DNA of 64,000 nucleotides. Source: JAHECQ01 sp963775125. GTDB lineage: Bacteria; Actinomycetota; Acidimicrobiia; Acidimicrobiales; SZUA-35. Positions 50,031 through 58,026 of this stretch are shown piece by piece (the stretch's first letter is position 1; every line of letters begins with the position of its first letter). A program made the position numbers and the translations under genes. The stretch covers positions 310,001 to 374,000 of the forward strand of contig CAVZHQ010000005.1 in the NCBI GenBank assembly GCA_963775125.1, read 5' to 3'. Below the pieces are notes generated by a model. The model was not told where the DNA came from and made no database searches. It saw only the letters and a program-made list of their open reading frames with translations.

Positions 50031-50558
50031 CTACTCCGCCTGATCTTCGGGCAGCAGGGTTTCGGCCAGCAGGGTTTCGGCCAGCAGGCCGAGCGCGGCG
50101 AGGGTGAAGGCCACCATGTTGTCGACGCGGTCGGCGGAACCGGTGAGCACGTTGCGAGTGATGACCGAGCCGTCGGGGCGAGCGACCGCAACCCAGGCGT
50201 GGCCCGCGGGATCGCCGTAGGGGTTGCCGCTGGGTCCGGTCGCTCCGGTCTCGGCCAGTCCCCAGTCGGCGCCCATCCGTGTGCGGGCGCCGGTGGCGAG
50301 AAGCCGTGCGAAGGACTCGGTGGCACCACGTGTGCCGTCGGGAATCTCGTCGAGCACGAGAGGCCGGGACCGCCCCGTGTACACGACTGCGCCGCCCAGG
50401 TAGTACGCCGAGGCCCCGCCCACGCTCAGGATCGTTGCCGAAATGAGACCGCCTGCTGACGATTCGGCAACGGCAAGGCGCTGTCCGCGGGCTCGAAGCG
50501 CTGCGCCACAGGTGTCGGCGAGATCGAGCAGTTCGGGCGTGAATGGTCCAATGGTCAT
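50031..50558 (-). CDS. CinA-family nicotinamide-nucleotide amidohydrolase (PncC domain)
   Basis: 175 residues, the C-terminal CinA domain alone. LAVAESSAGGLISATIL (catalytic Ser and Gly-rich loop), ASAYYLGGAVVYTGRSR and LAETGATGPSGNPYGDPAGHAWVAV match PncC, which deamidates NMN in NAD recycling. The C-terminus contains AETLLAETLL, encoded by a 15-bp duplication (50052-50081). ATG 50558 lies 6 nt after a TAGCGT that is shared, on the other strand, with yqgE. Confidence 0.85.
   Translation of the reverse strand: MTIGPFTPELLDLADTCGAALRARGQRLAVAESSAGGLISATILSVGGASAYYLGGAVVYTGRSRPLVLDEIPDGTRGATESFARLLATGARTRMGADWGLAETGATGPSGNPYGDPAGHAWVAVARPDGSVITRNVLTGSADRVDNMVAFTLAALGLLAETLLAETLLPEDQAE
50052..50090. 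repeat. 15-bp in-frame duplication in the cinA-like 3' end
   Basis: CAGCAGGGTTTCGGC at 50052-50066 and 50067-50081, then a 9-bp partial. On the minus strand it encodes the duplicated pentapeptide AETLL near the C-terminus. Confidence 0.8.
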
Positions 50559-50563
50559 GGGCC

Positions 50564-50575
50564 AACGCTAGCGTT
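50564..50575. promoter_or_regulatory. Palindromic bidirectional -10 (AACGCTAGCGTT)
   Basis: The 12-bp palindrome contains TAGCGT on both strands. On the plus strand it is 7 nt from ATG 50582 (yqgE), and on the minus strand 6 nt from ATG 50558 (cinA-like). The entire intergenic region is 23 bp, so both leaderless promoters overlap and must compete or alternate. Confidence 0.65.
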
Positions 50576-50581
50576 CGGGTC

Positions 50582-51124
50582 ATGAGCGGCTCGCTCGAAG
50601 GACGGTTGCTGGTGTCCCGGCCCGAACTCCACGATCCCAACTTCGATGGCACCATCACGCTCCTGCTCGAGCACAGCCCGGCCGGCGCCTTCGGCCTGGT
50701 CCTCAATCGTCCACTCGATGCCCCGATCAGCGAGGCGTTCGTCGGCTGGGAAGATCTTGTCGGTTCCCCGTCGGCAATCTTCGAAGGCGGACCGGTGCAG
50801 CGCAATGGCTTGGTGGCGTTGGGTTTCGGTGCCGGCTCGTCGGGCCCTCTGCCACTGGGGCTGACGTCGGTCGATCTGGACGCGCAGCCGGAGTTGGTAC
50901 GCGGCACCGGCATCGAGCGTGTCCGCATCTTCGCCGGGTACGCAGGCTGGGGCGGTGGCCAGCTCGAAGGAGAGCTGGCCATGGGGGCATGGTGGGTCAC
51001 CGACGCCGGCGTGGACGATGTCTTCACGCCGAAGCCGACCGACCTCTGGTCGACGGTCCTCCGGCGCAGCGGGGGTGACCTCAAATGGTTCGCGCACTTC
51101 CCCGAGGACCCGAGCCTCAACTGA
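50582..51124 (+). CDS. YqgE/AlgH family (UPF0301) protein
   Basis: 180 residues. LEGRLLVSRPELHDPNFDGTITLLLEHSPAGAFGLVLNRPL is the unmistakable N-terminus of UPF0301; FEGGPVQRNGLVALGF, RIFAGYAGWGGGQLEGEL and GAWWVTDAG follow. A cytosolic protein of unsettled function, named for AlgH, a putative alginate regulator in Pseudomonas. Start ATG 50582 by the leaderless -10; the ATG at 50543 lies upstream of it. Convergent with the ABC permease gene (19-bp gap). Confidence 0.9.
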   Translation: MSGSLEGRLLVSRPELHDPNFDGTITLLLEHSPAGAFGLVLNRPLDAPISEAFVGWEDLVGSPSAIFEGGPVQRNGLVALGFGAGSSGPLPLGLTSVDLDAQPELVRGTGIERVRIFAGYAGWGGGQLEGELAMGAWWVTDAGVDDVFTPKPTDLWSTVLRRSGGDLKWFAHFPEDPSLN

Positions 51125-51143
51125 CCGGCGAACCGGTCGGCAA

Positions 51144-52709
51144 TCAGCGGGACAGGGCGAGCAGGAGTTCGGGGACCTTCTTGTCGACCCTCCGGCCGGC
51201 CATTCCCGTCGCAAGAAGCCAGATGCCGGCGCCGTAGAACGGCGAACCTACGGCCACGATCAAACCGGCGACGGTGCTCTCCTCGGCCTGGCCCAGGCCG
51301 GCAAGGATGGGGGCAGCGGCGAGGAGTCCGACGATGACGCCGGAGAAGGTGGCAATGCCGTTGAGGCAGCCACCCCCCGGTGACGATCCGGCGAACGGAT
51401 TGGGGTTGGCGTCGTCGGGAAACGGTGTCGGTGCAAGGGTCGAGCTGTAGGCACCGACGCCTGCTCCGGCGAGCGACATGCCCACGGCCGCGCCCAGCGC
51501 GGGGTGCACGAACTGCCAACCGCCCGTCCAGACAGCCACGGCAAGGGTCAGGGGGATGGACAGACCGATGCCGAGAAGGATGAATGCCATCGAGCGGCCC
51601 CGAAGCAAGGGGCGCAGGGTGGGAAGAGCAAGCGCCTCGAGCCACAGGCCTCGCCCGTCCGAACCGAGAAGATTCGACCCCGTGACACCGGCCGTCAGGC
51701 CGGGAATACATCCGAGCAGAACTGCCTCAGGATTCTTGTTGACAACGGCGGTGACGAACGGTGCACCACCAACGAGGAGGACGGTTCCTTGTGAGACGAT
51801 CTGCACTCGGTAGCGAGGATGACGCACGAGGTAGCGCTGTTCCTTGGCCAGAACGGCCGCAACTCTCGGGCTTGCGGTGTCGAGCCGGGTGACGCGTCCC
51901 AGCAAGGGACGACCGAGGCGGTTCTCGGCCGAACCTTCGTCGACCTCGGTGAGCGAACGCGCCAACGAGACCGACCACCGCTCGAGCGCGAACACGGTGA
52001 GTGCTGCGGTGGCCAACACCTCGACGAGGGGCACGGCGATCTCGCCGGCGGCAACACGCCCGAGCGCGTCGCCTGACCACGAGATCGGAAACCAACGAAC
52101 GACCCGCGCGATCGGGGCGAGGGTGCCGCGGCCGATGTCGTCGCTCACATACGTGAGTGCCTGGAGCCCCAGACCGAACGCGCCCGCGCTGAGCCCGGCG
52201 ATGAGGGTGGCGAGATCTCGACCTCGTCGTTTGCGGAGCTGGGCACCGAGCGAGGTCAACAACCAGCGAGATGCGATCGTCGCGCTCGTGAGGAAGGTGG
52301 CCACTGCCGCGAAACCGATGACCATGGATACCGGGTTGGGCGCGCGGAGGGCCAAGGCGATCGCCGGGATGGAGGCCGCAATCGGGCCAGGTCCGATGAG
52401 CCCGGCGGCAGCGATGCCGCGGGCCAGGGGCCGCGCCTCGAGCGGGAAGAGGGCGAGGCGTGAGGGGTCGATCGTCTCGTCGCTGGCACCGAAGAGCAGG
52501 GGAGCGAGGGCCCAGCCACCGACCACTGCGGTTGCGAGCACCGGGGCGGCGACCGTGACGACGTCGATCGAGTCACGCCAGAGCCAGACCGCTGTCGATC
52601 CGCCGAGGGTGAGGGCAACGAACGCAAAGACGACTAGGCCGAGTCCTTCCCGGCGACGCAGGATGTTCCGGAGCAGGCGCAGCTTCAGCCGAAGAAAGGT
52701 CGAGGTCAT
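51144..52709 (-). CDS. ABC transporter permease (ABC-2-like, large)
   Basis: 521 residues, about 10-12 hydrophobic segments in two blocks (about 25-205 and 300-505) separated by a polar stretch (LARSLTEVDEGSAENRLGRPLLGRVTRLDTASPRVAAVLAKEQRYL). No solute-binding partner, so probably an exporter. Its ATG overlaps the ATPase stop (ATGA). Last gene of the purK-upp-cdd-add-ABC series. Confidence 0.8.
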   Translation of the reverse strand: MTSTFLRLKLRLLRNILRRREGLGLVVFAFVALTLGGSTAVWLWRDSIDVVTVAAPVLATAVVGGWALAPLLFGASDETIDPSRLALFPLEARPLARGIAAAGLIGPGPIAASIPAIALALRAPNPVSMVIGFAAVATFLTSATIASRWLLTSLGAQLRKRRGRDLATLIAGLSAGAFGLGLQALTYVSDDIGRGTLAPIARVVRWFPISWSGDALGRVAAGEIAVPLVEVLATAALTVFALERWSVSLARSLTEVDEGSAENRLGRPLLGRVTRLDTASPRVAAVLAKEQRYLVRHPRYRVQIVSQGTVLLVGGAPFVTAVVNKNPEAVLLGCIPGLTAGVTGSNLLGSDGRGLWLEALALPTLRPLLRGRSMAFILLGIGLSIPLTLAVAVWTGGWQFVHPALGAAVGMSLAGAGVGAYSSTLAPTPFPDDANPNPFAGSSPGGGCLNGIATFSGVIVGLLAAAPILAGLGQAEESTVAGLIVAVGSPFYGAGIWLLATGMAGRRVDKKVPELLLALSR

Positions 52710-53470
52710 AGCCAGCTGGTGGCGTCGAGGGCCTCTTCGATGTAGGAGAGGTCGCCGCCGACAGCTTCGACGAAGACCTCCTCGAGCCGGCGGCCACTAC
52801 AGAGCTCGGCCGTCGGACCTTCGGCGACGACTTTGCCCGCGTGCACGACGGCGACATGGTCGCAGAGGCGTTCGACCACTTCCATGACATGGCTGGAGAA
52901 CACGACGGTCGCTCCCCGGGCCACCAAACGTTCGAGCAGCGCGCGCAGCAAGCGCACCGACAGAGGGTCGACCGATTCGAACGGCTCGTCCAGGAAGAGT
53001 ACTTGCGGTCGGTGCAGCACCGCCGCGCCCAACGCGATCTTCTTGCGCATCCCCGACGAGTAGTCGAGCACGAGTCGGCCGGCCGCTTCGTCCAGATCCA
53101 GGAGGGAAAGGAGTTCCTTGGCCCGCTGCTGGGCTTCGACTCGTGGCAACCCCCGCAGCAACCCGACGTACTCGAGCAGTTCTCGGCCGGTGAGCCGTTC
53201 GAACAGCCGCAGGTCTTCGGGTACGACGCCGATGAGGCTCTTGACCCTGGCCGGCTCGGCCCACACGTCGACTCCCGCGACGCGGGCGCTGCCCGAGTCG
53301 GGCCGCAGCAGGCCGGTGGCGATCTTGAGGGTCGTCGATTTTCCTGCGCCGTTCGGCCCGACGAGCCCGAAGAATGTGCCCTTGGGTACGGTCAGGTCGA
53401 GATGGTCCACTGCCGTCTTCGGTCCGAAGGTTCGGACCAGTTGTCTCAGCTCGACCGCGGCCTCTTGCAT
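52706..53470 (-). CDS. ABC transporter ATP-binding protein
   Basis: 254 residues. Walker A GPNGAGKST (about 38-46), signature LDYSSGMRKKIALGAAVL, Walker B VLFLDEPFESVD and the switch His in FSSHVMEVVERL. Sequence type fits ABC-2 exporters (CcmA/NatA-like). It starts 16 nt after the add stop with no strong ribosome site, so translation may depend on read-through from add. The substrate is unknown; the salvage genes upstream tempt one to think of nucleosides, but exporters of this class do not normally carry them. Confidence 0.88.
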   Translation of the reverse strand: MQEAAVELRQLVRTFGPKTAVDHLDLTVPKGTFFGLVGPNGAGKSTTLKIATGLLRPDSGSARVAGVDVWAEPARVKSLIGVVPEDLRLFERLTGRELLEYVGLLRGLPRVEAQQRAKELLSLLDLDEAAGRLVLDYSSGMRKKIALGAAVLHRPQVLFLDEPFESVDPLSVRLLRALLERLVARGATVVFSSHVMEVVERLCDHVAVVHAGKVVAEGPTAELCSGRRLEEVFVEAVGGDLSYIEEALDATSWL

Positions 53471-53486
53471 CAGGTGTGGCTTCGGC

Positions 53487-54578
53487 TCACAGACCCGTCG
53501 CCTTGAGCCGCGCGTACCCCGGCTTGATGATTTGGTTGATGATGTCGAGGCGCTGTTCGAAGGGCCAGAACGAGCTCTTCATGGCGTTGACCGTGAGCCA
53601 CTCCATGTCGTCGAGCGTGTAGTTGAAGGCCTGGTGAAGCTTTTCGAACTCTTCGCTGAGCGTGATGTTGCTCATGAGTCGGTTGTCGGTGTTGACCGTC
53701 ACGCGGAACCGGAGTTTGCGCAGCAATCCGATGGGATGCTCGGCGATGGAAGCGGCGGCGCCGGTGTGCACGTTCGACGTGGGGCACATCTCGAGGGGCA
53801 CCCGCCGGTCGCGCACGTATGCCGCCAACCGGCCGAGGTGGGCCTTGCCGTCGCCATCGATGGTGATGTCGTCGATGATGCGCACGCCGTGGCCCAGGCG
53901 TTCGGCCCCGCAGTAGTGGAGCGCCTCGGCGATCGACGGCAATCCGAACGCTTCGCCGGCATGAATGGTGATGTGGAAGTTCTCTCGCATCACCAGTTGG
54001 AATGCGTCGAGGTGCCGGCTGGGTGGGAACCCTGCTTCGGCTCCGGCGATGTCGAATCCGACGACACCCTGGTCACGGTAGCGAAGCGCCAACTCGGCGA
54101 TCTCGAAACTGCGGGCCGCGGTTCGCATGGCAGTGCACAACACGCCGATGGTGATGGGGCGGTTGGTGGTTCCGATGCGAAAGCCTTCGAGGACGGCCTC
54201 GACCACTTCGTCGAGGGTCAGTCCCTTCTCGGTATGCAACTCGGGCGCGAAGCGGATCTCGGCGTAGACGACGCCGTCGGCCGCAAGGTCTTCGGCGCAC
54301 TCGGCCGCAGCCCGCATGAGCCCGTCCTTGGTCTGGGTGACGCCGACTGTGTGGGCGAAGGTCTCGAGATAGAGGGTGAGGTCGAGACGGTTTGCGCCCC
54401 GGGTGAACCATTGGCCGAGCTCGTCGGCATCGGTGGTTGGCAGGCCGGCGTATCCGTGCTCGGCCGCCAGTTCGATCACGGTCTGGGGACGCATGCCTCC
54501 GTCGAGGTGATCGTGCAGCAATACCTTCGGGGCCTGTCGAATGATGGTGGGAGTGAGTGCGTCCATTGCGGTGGTCAC
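53487..54578 (-). CDS. add: Adenosine deaminase
   Basis: 363 residues. The metal ligands H22 and H24 in LLHDHLDGGMRP, HAGEAFGLP (metal His), catalytic RLGHGVRI and CPTSNVHTGA/VTVNTDNR (metal Asp) are all present. It deaminates adenosine or deoxyadenosine to inosine, feeding hpt-type salvage. GTG 54578 overlaps the cdd stop as GTGA and is preferred over ATG 54566. Confidence 0.93.
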   Translation of the reverse strand: MTTAMDALTPTIIRQAPKVLLHDHLDGGMRPQTVIELAAEHGYAGLPTTDADELGQWFTRGANRLDLTLYLETFAHTVGVTQTKDGLMRAAAECAEDLAADGVVYAEIRFAPELHTEKGLTLDEVVEAVLEGFRIGTTNRPITIGVLCTAMRTAARSFEIAELALRYRDQGVVGFDIAGAEAGFPPSRHLDAFQLVMRENFHITIHAGEAFGLPSIAEALHYCGAERLGHGVRIIDDITIDGDGKAHLGRLAAYVRDRRVPLEMCPTSNVHTGAAASIAEHPIGLLRKLRFRVTVNTDNRLMSNITLSEEFEKLHQAFNYTLDDMEWLTVNAMKSSFWPFEQRLDIINQIIKPGYARLKATGL

Positions 54579-55033
54579 CGATCCTGGTTTGGTTGGTCTT
54601 GGGCCATCCGGTCGGGGCCGAATCCGCCCGGCAGCAACTCGTCCACCGTCCGGACGACGCCGTCGCCGTCCACGAGGCACTGAGGTCCGCCGTGCTCGAA
54701 CAACAGTTGACGGCAGCGCCCGCACGGGGTGCAGGGTTCGCCGGAGCCCGAGACGACGGCGACGGCGATGAGGCGGCCACCCCCGGTGCGGATGAGGTCG
54801 GAGACCAGGCTGCATTCGGCGCAGAGCGTGAGGCCGTAGGAGGCGTTTTCGATGTTGCTCCCGGTGACGATGCGCCCGTCGCTCGCCACCGCGGCCGCTC
54901 CGACCGGAAAGTTCGAGTACGGGGCGTAGGCCTTTGCGCATGCCTCCTGCGCCTGAACCCGCAGCTCCGCCCAATCGATCGACGTGGACGTTCGGGAGTC
55001 CGATGGTGGATCGTTGGAACGCGCGTCAGCCAT
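54575..55033 (-). CDS. cdd: Cytidine deaminase
   Basis: 152 residues. Zinc ligands and catalytic Glu are LCAECS and PCTPCGRCRQ; YAPYSNFPVGAAAV and GSNIENASYGLTLCAE are the substrate loop. It deaminates cytidine and deoxycytidine to uridine forms. A 20-residue polar N-terminal extension (SNDPPSDSRTSTS) precedes the domain. It starts 2 nt after the upp stop and overlaps add, a tight operon. Confidence 0.93.
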   Translation of the reverse strand: MADARSNDPPSDSRTSTSIDWAELRVQAQEACAKAYAPYSNFPVGAAAVASDGRIVTGSNIENASYGLTLCAECSLVSDLIRTGGGRLIAVAVVSGSGEPCTPCGRCRQLLFEHGGPQCLVDGDGVVRTVDELLPGGFGPDRMAQDQPNQDR

Positions 55034-55035
55034 GA

Positions 55036-55698
55036 TCAGAGGGTGCCATAGATTCGGTCTCCGGCATCGCCGAGGCCGGGGACGATGTAGGCGTTCTCGT
55101 TGAGTCGCTCGTCGAGGGCCGCAAGCGTGATGGCCACATCGGCGTGTCGGGCGTGCACGGCGGCGACACCTTCGGGACAGCCGATGATGGAGATGAGCCG
55201 AATGGAGGTGGCTCCGGCTTGCTTCAGATGGTCGATGGCCGCGACCGCGCTGCCGCCGGTCGCGAGCATCGGGTCGACAAGGATGATTTCTCGCTGATCG
55301 AGATCGGGCGGGAGCTTGCGGTAGTACTCGACGGGCCGGTGGGTTGTCGGGTCCCGATAGAGGCCGATGTGTCCCACCCGGGCCTCGGGAAGCAGCGACA
55401 GAATGGCCTCGACCATGATGAGGCCGGCACGCAGGATGCCGACGACGGCAGGCGATCGTCCGGCGAGGACCGTGGCGTCGGTGGTGGTGATCGGGGTCGT
55501 CACCCGCGCGGTGACGGTGGGTAGGTCGCGGAGGGCTTCGTAGGCGGTCAACACAGTGACCTCCTGGCAGAGCGATCGGAATCGGGAAGAGTCGGTCGTG
55601 ATGTCACGCAGCCGCGCGATCTTGTCGGCGACCAGCGGGTGATCGATCACGGTGAGCTGTGTGGTTGAAGAGATGGTCTTGGGCAGGGGAGTCTCCAT
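55036..55698 (-). CDS. upp: Uracil phosphoribosyltransferase
   Basis: 220 residues. TTQLTVIDHPLVADKIARLRD is the N-terminal tetramer arm, VGILRAGLIMVEAILSLLPEARVGHIG the middle, and IILVDPMLATGGSA the PRPP loop. PGLGDAGDRIYGTL is the uracil-binding C-terminus. It converts uracil to UMP. It follows purK by 21 nt. Confidence 0.95.
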   Translation of the reverse strand: METPLPKTISSTTQLTVIDHPLVADKIARLRDITTDSSRFRSLCQEVTVLTAYEALRDLPTVTARVTTPITTTDATVLAGRSPAVVGILRAGLIMVEAILSLLPEARVGHIGLYRDPTTHRPVEYYRKLPPDLDQREIILVDPMLATGGSAVAAIDHLKQAGATSIRLISIIGCPEGVAAVHARHADVAITLAALDERLNENAYIVPGLGDAGDRIYGTL

Positions 55699-55719
55699 GG
55701 TCGATCCGATCGTTGGGAG

Positions 55720-56964
55720 CTACCAGGCTCGTCGGCCCATGAGGGCGGCCTCGGCCCGCCGGGCGAGCGACTGGGCTTGAGCCATGTCGTCCCCGATGGC
55801 GGTGACGTGGCCGAGCTTGCGGCCGGGCATGGGCTGTTTGCCGTAGAGGTGGATCTGGGCGCCTTCGATGGTGAGGGCCTCGGGGAGGTGATCTCCCGGA
55901 TCGATGAACTCGAGTCCGCCCACCACGTTGATGGTGACGATGGCCGGGGCGGTTGCCCAGGTGGGCCCGAGCGGGAGGTCGAGGACGGCACGAACGTGGT
56001 TTTCGAACTGGGAGGTGGGGGCGCCCTCGATGGTCCAGTGTCCGGCGTTGTGGGGCCGGGCAGCGAGCTCGTTGATGATCAGCCCGTTCGTGGTGAGGAA
56101 CAGTTCAACGGCGAGGATGCCGACGGCTTCCAGCTCGTCGGCGAGTCGGAGCGCAAGTTCCCGGGACTCGGTGGCGACGTGGTGGCCCACCGCGGCAGGA
56201 GCGCGGATCTCCTTGATCACCCCGTCGTCGAGCGACAGTTCGACCAGCGGGTAGCACCGGGCCGACCCTCCGGGTCGTCGGGCCAGCACGAGCACGAGTT
56301 CCTTGATGATGGCCAGGTATTCCTCGACCATGAGCTGTCGGCTCGACTGCTCGGACATGACGCGCAACGCCTCTTGCGCGTTCTCGACGATCCAGACACC
56401 GCGATCACCGGGTCCGCCGCTCCGCACCGACTTGAGGACGAGCGGCCATCCGTGGATGCCGGCGAAGTCGAGCAGATCATCGGGCCCACGCACCTCGGCG
56501 AACGCAGGCACCGGAAATCCCCGATTGAGGAGGACTCGTCGCTGGTGCATCTTGTCGAACGCAGCCCTGATGGTCTTCGTCCCGGGCCGGATGACCACGC
56601 CGTCGTCCTCGAGCCGTTGGAGGAGACCGAGATCGAGGCGCTCGTGTTCGAAGGTGATCACCTCGCACCATTCGGCGAACGCAGCGAGGGCGTCGGGATG
56701 GCTGAAGACGGCGTCGGGGGCCGCCAGCGCAGCGGAGTCATGCAGGTCCTCGGCCAGCAACCGTGGCGTGATGCCCAGCTTGACCGCCGCTTGATGCGTC
56801 ATGCGCGCGATCTGGCCGGCCCCGACGATGCCGAGCTTGTACAGAGCGGGAAGTTCGCTGGCCACCTCGCGAGCGTATTGCGCTGGAGGGGTCATGAGCG
56901 GGAGGGGGGCTACACGGCCGTCGACCCGCCGGTGGATCGTTCGTTTGATCATCATGGATGTCAC
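55720..56964 (-). CDS. purK: 5-(carboxyamino)imidazole ribonucleotide synthase
   Basis: About 414 residues. LGIVGAGQIARMTHQAAVKLG is the N-terminal PurK Rossmann-like motif, GWPLVLKSVRSGGPGDRGVW the ATP-grasp loop, and INELAARPHNAGHWTIEGAPTSQFENHVRAVL the catalytic C-terminal text. It makes N5-CAIR from AIR, bicarbonate and ATP in purine synthesis. The purE partner is not in the window. GTG 56964 has TATGTC 8 nt upstream; internal ATGs at 56955, 56952 and 56895 are alternatives, since homologues usually begin near the LPALYKLGIVG segment. Confidence 0.88.
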   Translation of the reverse strand: MTSMMIKRTIHRRVDGRVAPLPLMTPPAQYAREVASELPALYKLGIVGAGQIARMTHQAAVKLGITPRLLAEDLHDSAALAAPDAVFSHPDALAAFAEWCEVITFEHERLDLGLLQRLEDDGVVIRPGTKTIRAAFDKMHQRRVLLNRGFPVPAFAEVRGPDDLLDFAGIHGWPLVLKSVRSGGPGDRGVWIVENAQEALRVMSEQSSRQLMVEEYLAIIKELVLVLARRPGGSARCYPLVELSLDDGVIKEIRAPAAVGHHVATESRELALRLADELEAVGILAVELFLTTNGLIINELAARPHNAGHWTIEGAPTSQFENHVRAVLDLPLGPTWATAPAIVTINVVGGLEFIDPGDHLPEALTIEGAQIHLYGKQPMPGRKLGHVTAIGDDMAQAQSLARRAEAALMGRRAW

Positions 56965-57049
56965 AGCCGGTCGACATACTGATCTCCTCTTCGTGGCCTC
57001 GGCTGCCGTCTCGATCGATCAACTACTCGATACCCGCCACGGAGTTGCC

Positions 57050-58007
57050 ATGTCCACGATTCCTGCGTTCGTTCCGGGGTGCACCTGCGCCGCCTGCCTC
57101 GAAGCCTTCGGCTTCCATCCCTCGGTGACCGCCATCCTTCCCCACGCCGGAGGTGGCGACGATGATCCGGCGTTGTTCGTCGAGTTTCGGATCGACGGCT
57201 CGGCCACGATCGCCGACGTGGGCCGCGCCGATCCAGCCACCCTGCTCATCGGAAGCAGGGCCGAGAGCGACGTGGCCGGGGTCGCGGTGCTCACCCCGGC
57301 CAGCGTTGGGGCCAGTACGGCGAGCTACCTTCCGACGGGCACGGACCTGCTCGTGGTGCACCAGGTCATGGCCGACGGTACGACTCGTTGCTTCGCAAGG
57401 GTCGACCGCGGCGCCGTCAATAATGTTCCAACGACCGCGCCCACCGTTGCTCCTGAGCACCCGTTCGCTCCTGAGCACCCGTTCGCTCCTGAGCACCCGT
57501 TCGCTCCTGAGCACCCAATGCGCCGGCACCCAGTTCGACCTCCTTCTTCGCTACTTCAACCTCCCGACTGCTGCGCCGGCGCTCCCCGTCGAGTGGTATT
57601 GGATTGCGGTCTGGTTGTCCGATCTCGCGTCGTTCCCGTCGTTCCCCGGTCTGGAAGAGGCTGCACGCTGGTACCCCGGTGTCCACCCTCGTGACCTCGA
57701 CGTTCTGCCCGATGTCGACCTCGAGCGGTACGTCGCCCGGAAGCATCGGCTGCATTCGCGAGCCAACGGATGGTCCGGGCTGCGGGGGGCCGCTGCCGAG
57801 GGCTGGCTCGAACTCGGGTTCTGTCCGGCCGAACTCGCTGCGTGGCTCGATGATGGTTCCTTCGCCCGATGGCTGGCCGATCAGATTCCATGGCCCGAGG
57901 AGCTGGTGATGTGGGCCGATCACAATCTGTCCGGCCGCACCCGCAGGCTCGTTCTGGATCTTCTCGATTCCTGTGAGCCGAGGATGGGAACGTGCGAGTC
58001 AGGGTGA
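57050..58007 (+). pseudogene. DUF4192-like protein, frameshifted near hexapeptide repeats
   Basis: The N-terminal part (ATG 57050, GGAG 6 nt upstream) reads CLEAFGFHPSVTAILPHAG...LLVVHQVMADGTTRCFARVDR, resembling DUF4192 proteins, then APEHPF repeats (57449-57517). Beyond about 57520 its frame becomes Arg/Pro-rich nonsense ending at 57694. The +1 frame gives a good protein sequence, LLLRYFNLPTAAPALPVEWYWIAVWLSDL, through RYVARKHRLHSRANGWSGL to LDLLDSCEPRMG and stop at 58007. One net base change near 57517-57540 would join both halves into a protein of about 318 residues. Alternatively two overlapping genes. Function unknown. Confidence 0.6.
57449..57517. repeat. 18-bp tandem repeat (APEHPF x4)
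   Basis: GCTCCTGAGCACCCGTTC at 57449-57466, 57467-57484 and 57485-57502, with a 15-bp fourth copy to 57517. Copies are identical, implying recent expansion. The frame break of the surrounding gene lies immediately after. Confidence 0.92.
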
Positions 58008-58026
58008 TCAGTAAGCTGGCGGCGCC

